Positions 9,702-44,922 are shown, counted from the first letter of the stretch. The stretch: DNA of 64,000 bases from Haematococcus lacustris (GCA_030144725.1 JASKMD010000006.1:11969892-12033891), one strand, 5' to 3'. Notes: generated from the letters alone by a model not told the origin. Numbers and translations are program-made.

Positions 9702-12700
9702 ATGCCTCCGAGGAAGCGACCCAGTAGCGCAGATCAAGAGCCGCATCCTATTGAAAGCCCGCGAAAACAAGGTTCGTTGTAGTCGTGGTGTGGTCCGCTG
9801 CAACTGTGCAGTCCGGTGAGCTCCGCGCGGCTCACATGCCAGCGCAGGTCCTAGCAACTCTCCAGGCAAACAACGCGAGGAGCGAAGGGCTGAATGGAAG
9901 ACCCAGCGACGACAGGTACGCACCCGCCCCCGCCTTGTATGCCCCCGCACTGTTTGTGTCCCCGCATTGTGTCTTGGCCCGTCAAAGTGGCCTGTCAAAG
10001 TGCGGAATGTGCTTGGCCGCAGGTCATCAAGGTCCCGGGTGGCGCTGTGCTGCGCGGGTGCGCTGTGCTGCGCGGGTGCAAGAAAACCCGCCGCAAGCTG
10101 ATGGCACACTTCCAGCTGAGGGCTGGGGTGCACAGCCAGCTTCGAGTGATCGCCTCTTTGTATGTGCTCAGAATCTTTCTGACATGCCTAGTGGGCTACC
10201 CCACCCCGGGGTACCGCAGCGCCCCCACACCTCCAGCCGTGCAACCTCCTCGTGCACAGGATGCTGCCCCTTTACCCCCACTCCCCCTGCGTGTCCCTGC
10301 CCAGCCAGCCAGCATGGACATGGACTGGGAGCCTGAGCCAGATCCTGAGCCTGAGCCTGATCCTGAGCCAGAGCCTGCCCCAGCGCCACCCACGCTCAGG
10401 CCACCTAGTGCCCGCCTCGCTGCCCGCCACCCCCCACCGGCAGCACCCACTGGGCCACCAATGCCCCTTGACAGCGAAGATCCCGTCATGCTGCAGCAGC
10501 TGCAGGTATTTTGTGAGTACTTTGCGAACTCCAAGAAGCTGACACCCTACAACCAGCTGCAGCGGCGGCATGGGCGCCCAAGGCAGATCCTACACTACAG
10601 CATCAAGCCCGCCTTTGATGACCCCAGCAACCAGGAGCTGCTGGCCAAGCTGCAGCAACTTGGCAGCGTCAACCTGACTGGTGACCACAACACCATCAGT
10701 CATCACTCCATGCAGCTAGCGATCGCCATGCAGCAGCACTACTCCAACCCAGGCAAGTGGTGTTGGTGCATAGACTCTGGACCTGGACCATGACCTGGCC
10801 CTGACCTGACCTGACCCTGACCCTGACCCGACCCGACCCTGACCCGACCCGACCCGACCCGACCCGACCCGACCCGACCCGACCCGACCCGACCCGACCC
10901 GACCCGACCCGACCCGACCCGACCCGACCCGACCCGACCCGACCCGACCCGACCCGACCCGACCCGACCCGACCCGACCCGACCCGACCCGACCCGACCC
11001 GACCCGACCCGACCCGACCCGACCCGACCCGACCCGACCCGACCCGACCCGACCCGACCCGACCCGACCCGACCCGACCCGACCCGACCCGACCCGACCC
11101 GACCCGACCCGACCCGACCCGACCCGACCCGACCCGACCCGACCCGACCCGACCCGACCCGACCCGACCCGACCCGACCCGACCCGACCCGACCCGACCC
11201 GACCCGACCCGACCCGACCCGACCCGACCCGACCCGACCCGACCCGACCCGACCCGACCCGACCCGACCCGACCCGACCCGACCCGACCCGACCCGACCC
11301 GACCCGACCCGACCCGACCCGACCCGACCCGACCCGACCCGACCCGACCCGACCCGACCCGACCCGACCCGACCCGACCCGACCCGACCCGACCCGACCC
11401 GACCCGACCCGACCCGACCCGACCCGACCCGACCCGACCCGACCCGACCCGACCCGACCCGACCCGACCCGACCCGACCCGACCCGACCCGACCCGACCC
11501 GACCCGACCCGACCCGACCCGACCCGACCCGACCCGACCCGACCCGACCCGACCCGACCCGACCCGACCCGACCCGACCCGACCCGACCCGACCCGACCC
11601 GACCCGACCCGACCCGACCCGACCCGACCCGACCCGACCCGACCCGACCCGACCCGACCCGACCCGACCCGACCCGACCCGACCCGACCCGACCCGACCC
11701 GACCCGACCCGACCCGACCCGACCCGACCCGACCCGACCCGACCCGACCCGACCCGACCCGACCCGACCCGACCCGACCCGACCCGACCCGACCCGACCC
11801 GACCCGACCCGACCCGACCCGACCCGACCCGACCCGACCCGACCCGACCCGACCCGACCCGACCCGACCCGACCCGACCCGACCCGACCCGACCCGACCC
11901 GACCCGACCCGACCCGACCCGACCCGACCCGACCCGACCCGACCCGACCCGACCCGACCCGACCCGACCCGACCCGACCCGACCCGACCCGACCCGACCC
12001 GACCCGACCCCGACCTGACCTGCATGCAGAGCTACGCATGCATGCATGCATGTCAAGCTCTACGCCAAGGCAGCCAGGGCCCGGCTATGCTGGAGCGGGG
12101 AGGAGGCTCAGCTGTTCATCAGGATGGCGTGTAGGTATGGCATCAACGACCAGAGCTCAGAGCTGCAGGCAGCCACCCTGGACAAGGGACATGTGGCTGA
12201 CCTGATAGAGGAAGCAGCCGAGCAGCGGAGACTGCTGGCCCTGGAGGAGGATGACTCCTTGCAGGACACCGGAAGCCCCAGGTGCAGCAGCAGTAGCGGC
12301 CCATGAGTTGGGACTGGCCCGCATTGGCAAGGGCTTGGCCGAAACGCGACAGTGTGTTTGACCAAGCCACCCAGATTGGGGTAGGCATTGACCCTGGCGT
12401 CACCCAGGCAGTCAGTGCAGCCTCAGGGGTGTGGGATCCGGCGACAGGCCAGCTGCTGGCAGACCAGCTGCGCCGGTGGAAGCTGACCAAGGGCCAGGTC
12501 AAGCATGGCAGTGGCCTGAACATTGCCCGACGTGACACTGAGCGGTGGCTCGCACCAATCAAGCCCCACCTCCAGCACCTGGCAGCAGCAAGCCCAGCCG
12601 GCACTTCCCTGGAGGCCAACCTGAAGCACATCACCGTCACACTGGCCACCTGGGATGCGGTGTGGGAGGTGTACCTGGACCCCAAGTGGGCACATCAGCG

Positions 12701-13679
12701 GCTGAGGCTGTACGGAGCTCAGGATCGGACACTGGAGCAGTTCTTTAAGAAGGTGAGGGTGGGTGGGAGAGAGGGAGGGTAAGGGACTGAGAGGTGGTGG
12801 TATGAAGTGAAAGAGGTGTTGAATGTGACATGCCTAACTGTGTGCCACCATGTCAGCCACCGTCTGTTTGCCTCTTGTGCATGGCTGCAGTTGGAGGAGG
12901 ACATGGCGGAGGTGTCCATGGAGCGCCATGGGCGTGCCAAGCAGCTGGTGGTGTTCTTTGGAGCAGCTGGCATTGGCACCAGGGGAGGCTGGGGTGCTGA
13001 TACGGTGTTGCGGGCCTGCTGCAAGGTGGTGTGCAGGCCCAGGGGCACAGACAAGCGGCGGGGCAGGGTGGTGCTTGTGGATAAGCACCGCACCAGCCGG
13101 GTCAGCTCAGCAGTGAATGGCCAGCAGCCGTGTGAGAGGCAGCTGAACAAGCGCAGGGCCACCAGGCCTGCAGGCTGGAAGCCCCCAGCAGGGCAGGTGG
13201 AAGCCCGCCTGCTGCGCCCAGCCTGGAGCCAGCAGCGTGACCGGCCAGTGCGGGGCATGATGTGGTGCCCGGTAGTAGCCCCCCGCAAGCCCCCGCAGGC
13301 CCCATGCAGCAGCCGGAAAGCCACACAGGCAGCAGCCTCAGAGCCAGGGCCCAGCACTCCCCTGCCAGCCAAGCGCAGCAAGCGCACTGAGGCTAAGCCG
13401 GCAGCTGAGCCCACCAAGGGCAAGGGCAAGGCCCAGGGCAAGGCTGCCAAGGCCAAGCCAGCACCACAGCCAGGCAGGTGGCTGGACAGGGACTGCAATG
13501 CAGCGCTGAACATGCAGCGCATTGGGGAGAGCAGGTGGCGGCCGCTAGAGCTGTGCTACTGGCCAGAGCAGGGAGCTCTACCAGCCAAGGGCAAGGAGTA
13601 CCCAGGCCTGGGGTACAAGCGGGTGCGAGACAAGCCACCCATGGCCCAGCAGCAACAGCAGCCTGCTGTGGCACAGTAG
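9702..13679 (+). CDS. Fanzor-like RNA-guided nuclease (TnpB/RuvC family), probably defective
   Basis: A first exon 9702-9771 encodes a basic start (MPPRKRPSSADQ, NLS-like). Later exons cover about 10030-10751 (Pro-rich, then helical), about 12014-12752 and 12891-13679, with the stop at 13677. RuvC-I is IGVGIDPGVTQ (Asp codon 12390-12392). Then come WDAVWEVYLDP, LVVFFGAAGIG, a motif normally read as DExRTS but here DKHRTS, a lone WCP and RuvC-III WLDRDCNAALNM (Asp codon 13491-13493). The order matches eukaryotic Fanzor proteins, relatives of TnpB that cut DNA guided by an RNA. Two problems are visible. The DExRTS Glu is Lys (codon 13083-13085). The frame before RuvC-I closes at 12294/12306, so there is a frameshift or unresolved intron near 12300. 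The nuclease is probably inactive. The intron after 10751 uses a GC donor and holds a pentanucleotide array. Confidence 0.78.
10844..12010. repeat. Perfect (GACCC)n pentanucleotide array, about 233 copies
   Basis: Almost 1.17 kb of uninterrupted GACCC, flanked by a few degenerate units on each side (10800-10843). It lies in an intron of the Fanzor gene, pyrimidine-rich on the coding strand. Because the unit length is not a multiple of three and contains no stop, several frames stay open and give spurious Gly-Arg-Val-Gly-Ser proteins on the minus strand. Confidence 0.95.
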
Positions 13680-13962
13680 TGTGTGTGCCCCCCCTTTGAG
13701 CTGTCATCAGCTTTCAATTAGTGCATGTTTTGTCATGCCAACTCTATGCATAACCCTGTCACAGGGGTCAGGCAATGCTGTAGGTGGTAGGCGACCATGA
13801 CCATGTGTATGCCATGTATAGGCCATGAGCATGCCATGTGATGGGAACACCACACAGACAAAACACTGTTTTGTAGTGGTCCACAATTAGTGTGTTCGAC
13901 TGCAATGAAGGCTCACGGTTGAGAGCCTAGGTGCTGCTTAGCCGCCCATCCCTCTATAGGGT
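13680..13962 (+). ncRNA. Candidate Fanzor guide RNA region (conserved 3' UTR)
   Basis: Sequence from the Fanzor stop to the right inverted repeat is very similar in other copies: 36055-36300 (+), 24107-24370 (-), and in part 46344-46440 (-) and 58590-58700 (-). It holds a short hairpin, ACCCTGTCACAGGGGT (near 13753), kept in all of them. In TnpB/Fanzor systems the guide RNA is often made from this end of the element. Conservation among repeats also follows simply from recent common descent, so this is a hypothesis. Confidence 0.25.
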
Positions 13963-14003
13963 CCGGCAATATCTGCATCGCACTTTAAGCTCCTCATTCG
14001 CCC
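13963..14003 (+). repeat. Right terminal inverted repeat (41 bp)
   Basis: Inverted copy of 9539-9579, matching 37 of 41 positions. The LINE insertion starts 25 bp further right. Confidence 0.8.
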
Positions 14004-14028
14004 TATTCAAACTGCCATCATACACTGG

Positions 14029-14838
14029 CTAAGTAGCTCAGTGTCAGGCCTGATGGTGCTGCATGAGTTGGGGCAGCTGCCCCTCCAGCTTTACTGGCTA
14101 AGGGCTGCATGCAAGTTCTGGAACACTGCCAAACTATCCCACAGTGACCTGCTAATGAGGGTCATCAAGGCAGATGTGGAGTTAGGCAGGAGTTGCCAGA
14201 CCAGCTGGAGTGCTCAGTTTCAGCTGGCCGTTAGAGAGCTGATGGGGGGTGAGTTTACTTTGAACCCGGACATGGTCCTAGGCACCAAGGCTATGGAAGT
14301 CAAGTGGCTCGAGAGGTGGGGGAGGCGTTGGGTTGGGTTTGAGGGAGACCCTAGACTGCCTGAGACGGTGCATCGGGAGAGATGTTCGTATGCTGCATGG
14401 TTCAAGCATGGGGACGGCATTGGCATCAATCACATGGCACCACACCTGCTTAAAAGACAGCTCTCTACAGAAGTTCGCACGAGCCTGACTAGGTTCAGGT
14501 TAGGCAACAGCGGTCTGGGGGTGGAGAAGGCTCGGTTTGAGGGGGTAACTTTCATTGATCGCACATGCACCAGATGCACAGAGGGGGTAGTGGATGACGC
14601 CATGCATTTCATCTTTGAGTGCACTGCCACGAGTTCGATCAGGGAGCAGCCGGAGTTTGCCATGACTTTACGGAACAATAATGAGAACTTGCATGGCTTC
14701 TTGTTGAGCCCATGCGCACCTCTGTTTGTGCACCTTGCTTTGAAGTGCGTTACAGAAAGTCCCGAACCCCTAGAGGGGGAGGGCGGCCTAGCAGCCTAAC
14801 GGCTGACGGCTTAAGCGGTGTAAGCCACATCATCATCA
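14029..14838 (+). mobile_element. 5'-truncated LINE with target-site duplication
   Basis: Flanked by the 14-bp direct repeat CCATCATACACTGG at 14015-14028 and 14839-14852. It ends in a CATCATCATCA-type tail, as expected of target-primed reverse transcription. Only the end of the reverse-transcriptase ORF remains. Its 3' sequence (GGCTGACGGCTTAAGCGGTGTAAG) recurs at about 14883-14910 and, inverted, near 44188-44214. Confidence 0.85.
14041..14799 (+). CDS. LINE reverse transcriptase C-terminus (partial)
   Basis: An open frame of about 250 residues without introns. The C-terminal half carries RTCTRCTEGVVDDAMHFIFEC, a CxxC...HxxxxC pattern typical of the zinc-binding region after the reverse transcriptase of plant and algal LINEs (zf-RVT). 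The preceding ELSTEVRTSLTRFRLGN-like stretch also fits. The polymerase motifs are missing because of 5' truncation, so the fragment is not functional. Confidence 0.75.
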   Translation: MSGLMVLHELGQLPLQLYWLRAACKFWNTAKLSHSDLLMRVIKADVELGRSCQTSWSAQFQLAVRELMGGEFTLNPDMVLGTKAMEVKWLERWGRRWVGFEGDPRLPETVHRERCSYAAWFKHGDGIGINHMAPHLLKRQLSTEVRTSLTRFRLGNSGLGVEKARFEGVTFIDRTCTRCTEGVVDDAMHFIFECTATSSIREQPEFAMTLRNNNENLHGFLLSPCAPLFVHLALKCVTESPEPLEGEGGLAA

Positions 14839-14867
14839 CCATCATACACTGGTCATTCGACACGGCA

Positions 14868-14922
14868 GGCGGCTAAGCAGCGTAGCGGCTGACGGCTTGA
14901 GCGGTGTAAGTCATTATCATCA
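14868..14922 (+). repeat. Second LINE 3' end fragment
   Basis: CGGCTAAGCAGCGTAGCGGC and following bases repeat the 3' end of the adjacent LINE (about 14785-14830) and again run into a CATTATCATCA tail. It is an older insertion next to the newer one. Confidence 0.6.
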
Positions 14923-15461
14923 ACCACACGGATCGAGTTAGGGACGGGCAGCACCCTGCAAGTGAGAGGAGGACTGTTTTCAATGACAGTGGAAGTTACC
15001 ATTGTTTGTGTAGGGTGCTGCTTGTACTCCTTCCCCATTTAATCGCAGCAGCAGTGGTTGCTGCCAACACGTTTGAGGTAGAGACCAGAGACTTGGTTCA
15101 ATGGCACCCACCCAGGCCAATACATGAGCCTGGCCAACCAACACAGACGGATCCATAATGAGGAGACCAATGATTAGAGGCACCATGAGCGGCGCACAAT
15201 GCGTGCAGCCCTACCATTCCTACCAAGGAAGCATTGGAGCGCAACACATTGATTGCTGCTGGATGCAAGGGTGGCACCAGCACCCTTCGTCATCGTCCTT
15301 TGCTCTTGAGTGTGTTGGTCAGCCTGCGGACATGACGCAGGAGGTGATGGGTGCCACATCTCAGGGCTCCTAGTTTCATTCTAAATGCCTCTTGTGCAAG
15401 CTGCAAACTCACAATAGTGTGACTGCCTGCTGGTACCACCTGGCCGCTTCCCTGCACTCAC
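14923..15461. other. No gene seen; possible ARL1 3' end
   Basis: I could not find a convincing terminal exon for the minus-strand ARL1 gene here. One weak candidate is an acceptor TTTGCAG around 15400 followed by a few codons. No other exon-like sequence is visible. Confidence 0.4.
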
Positions 15462-16845
15462 CAGTCCAGGCCTTCAAACAGCCCTTCGCCCCGCACAGCC
15501 GAAGTCTTGAAAATGGCCCAGTCCCTTGATTTGATGTCATGCAAGCCCATGCCTTCCGCAATCTCCGCATCTGACAGTGCACCAGGCAAGTCCTGCAGGC
15601 CAAGGGCAAGGGGGAGCCAGCCAGCCACTGCTGTCTGGCTCAGACACCACAACTCCGGACAAGCCCTAACCTTAAGGCTCAGGACACTCAGGGCAGCCTC
15701 AAGAAGCCTCAGAAAGACTCCGGACAACTAAGGATGGCCCTAACCCTAACACTAATACTAACACTAACCCCTAACCCACAGCCCAAGACATGCTAATCTC
15801 CCTGTGGCACCCTAGCATGCGCCGCCCCTCTGCAGCCTGCTGGTAATGGCCTCTGAGCACAGCCACCTGAGTGCAGCTGCATGGAAAGAGGGCCACAGGC
15901 CACAGGACAGGTGGGCAGAGTTGGAGGAGGACCTACCTGCTCTGCACCTCCTACTAGACTGCCTCTGGTGCTGCAAGCCTTCTGCTTGCAGCAATACCCA
16001 TGACCCTGTGTCAGGCCATGCCGCACCAATTGCCATGACGGGCACAGCAGTACTGCTGCTGGTGCGGCTGCGGACCTGCTTGTTGGCATACACCAGGATG
16101 AGGGCGTCTCGCAGCTCCTCCTCTTCAAGAATGGCGTGAAACTCCTCCTTAGAGATCCCAATCCGCTCTGTATCTGTAGAATCCACCTGTGACCACACCC
16201 AGCATGCCTGGTCTAACTTTTTAAGTCGTATCATGTGCAACCAACTGTACCCCCCAGCTGCCCCCCCAGCTGCCCACCAGCTACACTCCAGCTGTCCACC
16301 AGCTAAACCTGGGGCTGTACCACAAGTATGGGTCCTGCAGGGAACGCTGGGCGCGAGTGGCTGGCAGTCACAGCACTGGCTCACCACATAGATGATGGCC
16401 TGTGTGTTGGGGTAGTAACAGCGCCAGTAGGGCCGAATGCTGGTCTGCCCTCCAAGATCCCAAACCTGGAACTTAATGTTCTTGTAGCTGACAGTCTCCA
16501 CATTGAATCCAATAGCTGCAGGGGTGAGATGCATTCACATAAGGTAAACTGCTAGAGCACCAGCCTCCAATGTGATGGGTCTGGTGCTACACTGTGATGA
16601 GCCTGGCTTATGGGCTGAGCAGCTTGAATGTCGGGCTATGAGTTGCTGAGCTGAGCTGCTGCTCTGCTCAAACAGATAGACTCACTTGGGATGGTTGACA
16701 CTACCTCCCCAACTTGCAAGCGATCTACGGGTATGCAGGCTGGCAGGGTTGCTTGTGTGTCATGGGATGGGGCATACCAACTGACTTACACAAAATCGTT
16801 GTCTTGCCGGCATTGTCCAGGCCGAGCACCAAAATGCGTGCTTCC
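15462..16845 (-). CDS. ARL1: ARL1-type small GTPase (ARF family), first and last exons not found
   Basis: Minus-strand exons join in phase: 16790-16845, 16686-16724, 16385-16515, 16076-16186 and 15462-15592. The product contains the P-loop [11 protein letters not shown], the switch region STIPTIGFNVE, the G3 motif WDLGGQ and [10 protein letters not shown]. These are followed by [18 protein letters not shown] and [15 protein letters not shown]. The usual ARF-family NKxD reads NKQD, formed across the 16076/15592 junction. ARL1 recruits GRIP-domain golgins at the trans-Golgi; it is normally about 180 residues. Missing are the N-terminal myristoylated exon (expected above 16846) and the last few residues after DW. 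Both may lie in unrecognised short exons. The assignment to ARL1 over other ARLs rests on [11 protein letters not shown] and [11 protein letters not shown]. Confidence 0.88.
15733..15778. repeat. Degenerate CCCTAA-like telomeric repeat
   Basis: CCCTAACCCTAACACTAATA and similar units run for about 45 bp in an ARL1 intron. Too short and degenerate to be a telomere; it is an interstitial telomere-like sequence. Confidence 0.55.
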
Positions 16846-17507
16846 CTTCACTCATGAAGGTTTGAGTTCGTGATGTAAGCTTGCAGGCCACGGAAGGGAA
16901 CGGGATGTGGGACAGCTCACCGGTCTCCAAAGTAAGACATTAATCGGCTCATCCATATCCCCATCCCAGTGGCTATTGATCACTAAGGCCAACCAGTTCG
17001 CGGATGAAGCTGCGGCGAAGCTGAACAAGTCGATGATGATGTGCGTTGCAATGTACTCGCTGTTCAAGATGCAGCGTGACGGAGATGCCAGATGGAGGGC
17101 GCAAATTTGATTGCATGCTTGCATCTCTTCAGACATGGAGCGCTGTGGTCATACCATGGGGAGCAACAGCGTGTAAGACTGCATATGTAGGGGCGTATCC
17201 TAAGCTTTCTGAACTTGTGATGCTGTGAGCGGTACAAGACACAAGATCTTGCTCAACCACCAGCACGCCTTGGTGCCCGGACTGGACGGTGTCGAAAGGC
17301 CAGGCCACCAGCACACCTCCAGGACACACCATAGCATGCCACCAGCCCTTCACAGACAGACATAACACGTTCAATATGGAACAACATGTTTGTCTGTGGG
17401 TGAACCCACTCGGCTACAATCCAATTGTAACGTCATCGGTCGCACCCTTGATGACCATGACCCCCACACTGGTGGCACGTTCTCCTCAAAGACCACTGGG
17501 CACCTAA
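16846..17507. other. No gene recognised
   Basis: Should contain the ARL1 first exon and promoter, but no Met-Gly start followed by a donor is evident. Overlapping short frames occur on both strands at 16852-17136 with no recognisable motif. Confidence 0.4.
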
Positions 17508-18059
17508 TCAAAACTGACTGCTCAATGCATGTAGGGCTAACAGCTTGTCCAAACTACTAGGCGCTATGGGTTGTTGCGGGCCGGCCATCAATGCCCCGCC
17601 GGTACTCTGCAGCCCAGTGTAATCTCTGCCTGACCTTGGGCAGCCAGTTATGGGGGGCCTGGGGTCGTGGCACTGGGCCAGGTGCGGCAGGTGGATGGTC
17701 CTGGGCAAGGGGAGGCCACCAGCTGTTCCCACCAGCTCTTCCCAGTGCGCTGCAGGCATTGGTGTCCCTGTCAAACCACCTGCTGGGTGGCTGGTGTGGA
17801 GGGACCTTCTGCAGCCTCCTCTCACTTGTGGCCTCAGGCCCAGCACTGCATTGTTGTCCCTAACCCACCATCACCAGGTGGGTAGCATGGAGCAGGGGCC
17901 TTCTGCTGTCTTGTCCTTGCCCTTGGCAGCCTTAGCAACCTGCTGGTTAGCATTGACAGGCTCAGGGCGATGTAGTGCAGGAGGTGGGGTGCTGGATTCA
18001 GGCTGCGAGGCTCCTGGCCAAGAGGTTGCCTGGCTGCGTATGGCTGTGGTAGGATGCAC
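17508..18059 (-). pseudogene. Fanzor subfamily B remnant
   Basis: Minus-strand sequence includes a KAAKGKDKT linker, a FDRDTNA stretch that corresponds to RuvC-III (DRDxNA) and a tail KVRQRLHWAAEYRRGIDG. The tail is nearly the same as 55441-55588 but unlike the GLGYKR tail of the long copy. Frames are broken by stops and indels. It marks a second sequence subfamily of the same nuclease. Confidence 0.55.
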
Positions 18060-18233
18060 TCAGGCCCTATGGGTCACCACATGGGACACTAGCCCGCCAC
18101 ACTGCTTGCCTCAGGCTGGGTAAAGCAGGTGGCAAAAGTAAGCTCAGCAGCCGCAAGGGAACCCTAAACCAATGGGATCTTCAGTCTCCTCAGCCTGCTG
18201 CAGAAACAAGCGCAGAAACAAGCTGCAGAAACC

Positions 18234-18345
18234 TGCCCTTTGGAGGTGCCCTTTGGAGGTGCCCTTTGGAGGTGCGAGAGTGAGTGACATCGCCTCCTGG
18301 GTATAAGTCGGTGTGAGCAAGTGTTAGCTGATATAACCCTGCTGG
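18234..18345 (+). repeat. Fanzor-element 5' end fragment
   Basis: Three tandem copies of TGCCCTTTGGAGG are followed by GCGAGAGTGAGTGACATCG and AAGTCGGTGTGAGCAAGT. This matches the region 9609-9680 upstream of the Fanzor start codon and, inverted, 33305-33395. The downstream part does not match the Fanzor gene, so only the left end is present. Confidence 0.6.
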
Positions 18346-18769
18346 TGGAACCCAGTGCTGTGGCCGGGGCGGGTTGCACTGCGGGTGGTAGCCATGCACA
18401 GCTGAGCTGACCCGGGCTGGTGCGAATTCTGGAGAGAGAGAATTACTCCTGTAGCATGACCTCTCAGCTGACCATGACTCACATGGTCGCTCCATCACCT
18501 CCTGCCAGGTCTGCAGCACTGCCTTGGTCCCCGCCACACCCTACAAGTGCATGCGTCATGTACTGACCTGGACTCGCAGTATGGATAGGCGCTTTGGTGT
18601 AGAGACAAGCTGCTGAGTGCTACTGTCTTTGCCCCCCGTCTACTGGGTCACGTGCTGTTGTGTTCGGGTGCCGCATGTCGTGCAATCAACGACAAGCCAC
18701 GACCATCACGACCACCATCGGTGTCTGTCGCTGGTTCCAATAAACTGTACACATGCGCCTTATCAACAG

Positions 18770-43592
<24,823 letters not shown>

Positions 43593-44433
43593 AAACTGCG
43601 CTCTGTTGGGACCCACACTGGGCAAGGTGCAGAAGCTACGGGGTCCAGGCATGCCTACAGTGCACTGACCCCCAATGGCGCTGACCCACAGCCATGAGAC
43701 TACATGTAGACGGCACCATCACCGTCCTCATCCTCCCTATCACCACCCTTACCTCATCACGTGCCACAGCAGTGCCCTGGGCGGGGACATAACCATATGC
43801 CATAAACTCAGCTGACTACCCCGGCGGCGAGACTATTATGCATTGCCATTATGGGCAAGACATCCTTGGGGGTTCAGGTTGTGCAGTCGCAACACTGTCA
43901 TAAGTTGGGACGAGCTGCTGGGGCAGGAGGGTGGCATGAGGCCATCGCAGGCGCCCAACCTCAGTGCATATACTCTACTTGCTCACTGACGAGAAATGAG
44001 GGCCGGTCGTGACATGGTCGGCTTTCAATTCATAGTTCAATTGATACCTTGCCACTATCTAATTCTAAGTCTGAGCCACGGTCTAAGTCTTATTTAATAA
44101 ATATGTTGTGATTCGCGACCGTCGCAGCGTAGTTATTCCCCGCACATTATAAATAGCTACTTACTGCATCCAACTGTTCTAGATAGGTGGCTTACACCGC
44201 TTAAGCCGTCAGCCGCTACTGCATCCAACTGTTCCACTTGTACGAAGTAAGAATGGCAAAATCTTGAGCAATTTATAGCATTATAGTTAGAGCAATGTGG
44301 CTATTAAGTGGCGCGCTGACAGGTGGCCTTTTCGAAAACTCTATGACGTAGTCGAATCATTCATTGAAGCGTCCGATGTGCCGACAATCACGGGATGTAT
44401 AGTATAATGTCGGAGGCCAAGCTGTTACGGGAA

Positions 44434-44525
44434 AATAACGGTCAAGGCTGGGTCGAGAGTTGCGGTAAACGTCGAGGCGCAGCCGAGACGTTTACGCAAC
44501 TCGAGACCTAGCCGAGACTGTTATT
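44434..44525. repeat. Large imperfect hairpin, about 40-bp arms
   Basis: The left arm 44434-44473 pairs with 44487-44525 around a 13-base loop. The inner parts GTAAACGTC and GACGTTTAC are perfect, and pairing extends outward to AATAAC/GTTATT. Confidence 0.75.
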
Positions 44526-44760
44526 TGGACGTGAACAGCGCTGACCGAGACATTATGCGATATCCCTTTACATTACGAGCATACGGTGTTCTAGCCTTGT
44601 GATATGAATGCCCCCTCCACCCTATCCTCTCGAGAAGCGCAAGCAACAAGTGCACCAATGTGCAACTCGTGCAAGCCGTAGCTCGCATTATGATAGAGCT
44701 TGCACGGTGAAGCGCATTGGTGTAGCGGTAGACGACGTTGTAGCGAGGTTAAGAAAGTTG

Positions 44761-44922
44761 CACGCACTTTCCCAGTAATTGGGGTCAAGTCGCGCACTTT
44801 TCCCGTAATTGTGGGTCAAGTCGCGCACTTTTCCCGTAATTGTGGGTCAAGTCGTGCACTTTTCCAGTAATTGTGTCAAGGCGTGCACTTTTCCAGTAAT
44901 TGTGTCAAGGCGTGCACTTTTT
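44761..44922. repeat. 29-31-bp tandem repeat, five copies
   Basis: Units like GCGCACTTTTCCCGTAATTG followed by GGGTCAAGTC, with the last two units shorter. Not CRISPR-like because there are no spacers. Confidence 0.8.

Larger units (their letters stand above)
9539..14003 (+). mobile_element. Fanzor-carrying TIR transposable element
   Basis: The element is bounded by 41-bp terminal inverted repeats at 9539-9579 and 13963-14003. They match at 37 of 41 positions and begin with GGGCG[C/A]ATGAGGAGCT. Between them lies one gene on the plus strand whose product carries RuvC motifs of the Fanzor family. There is no second gene and no DDE transposase, so movement would need a transposase supplied elsewhere or an unrecognised mechanism. 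I find no clean target-site duplication next to the 41-bp repeats. Further out, another 23-bp inverted match exists (9283-9305 against 14009-14028 plus 14853-14855), so the true ends may lie outside these repeats. Confidence 0.7.

Noticed and set aside
10696..12056. Three overlapping minus-strand ORFs of about 430-450 codons with Gly-Arg-Val-Gly-Ser repeats
   Set aside because: They are translations of the (GACCC)n array, which has no stop in any frame; the array lies in an intron of the plus-strand Fanzor gene.
15733..15778. Chromosome end
   Set aside because: The CCCTAA-like units are few, degenerate and inside a gene, with unrelated genes on both sides.
44761..44922. Possible CRISPR array
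   Set aside because: Units are adjacent with no unique spacers, and the context is eukaryotic; it is an ordinary tandem repeat. The same applies to 49513-49831 and 22363-22640.
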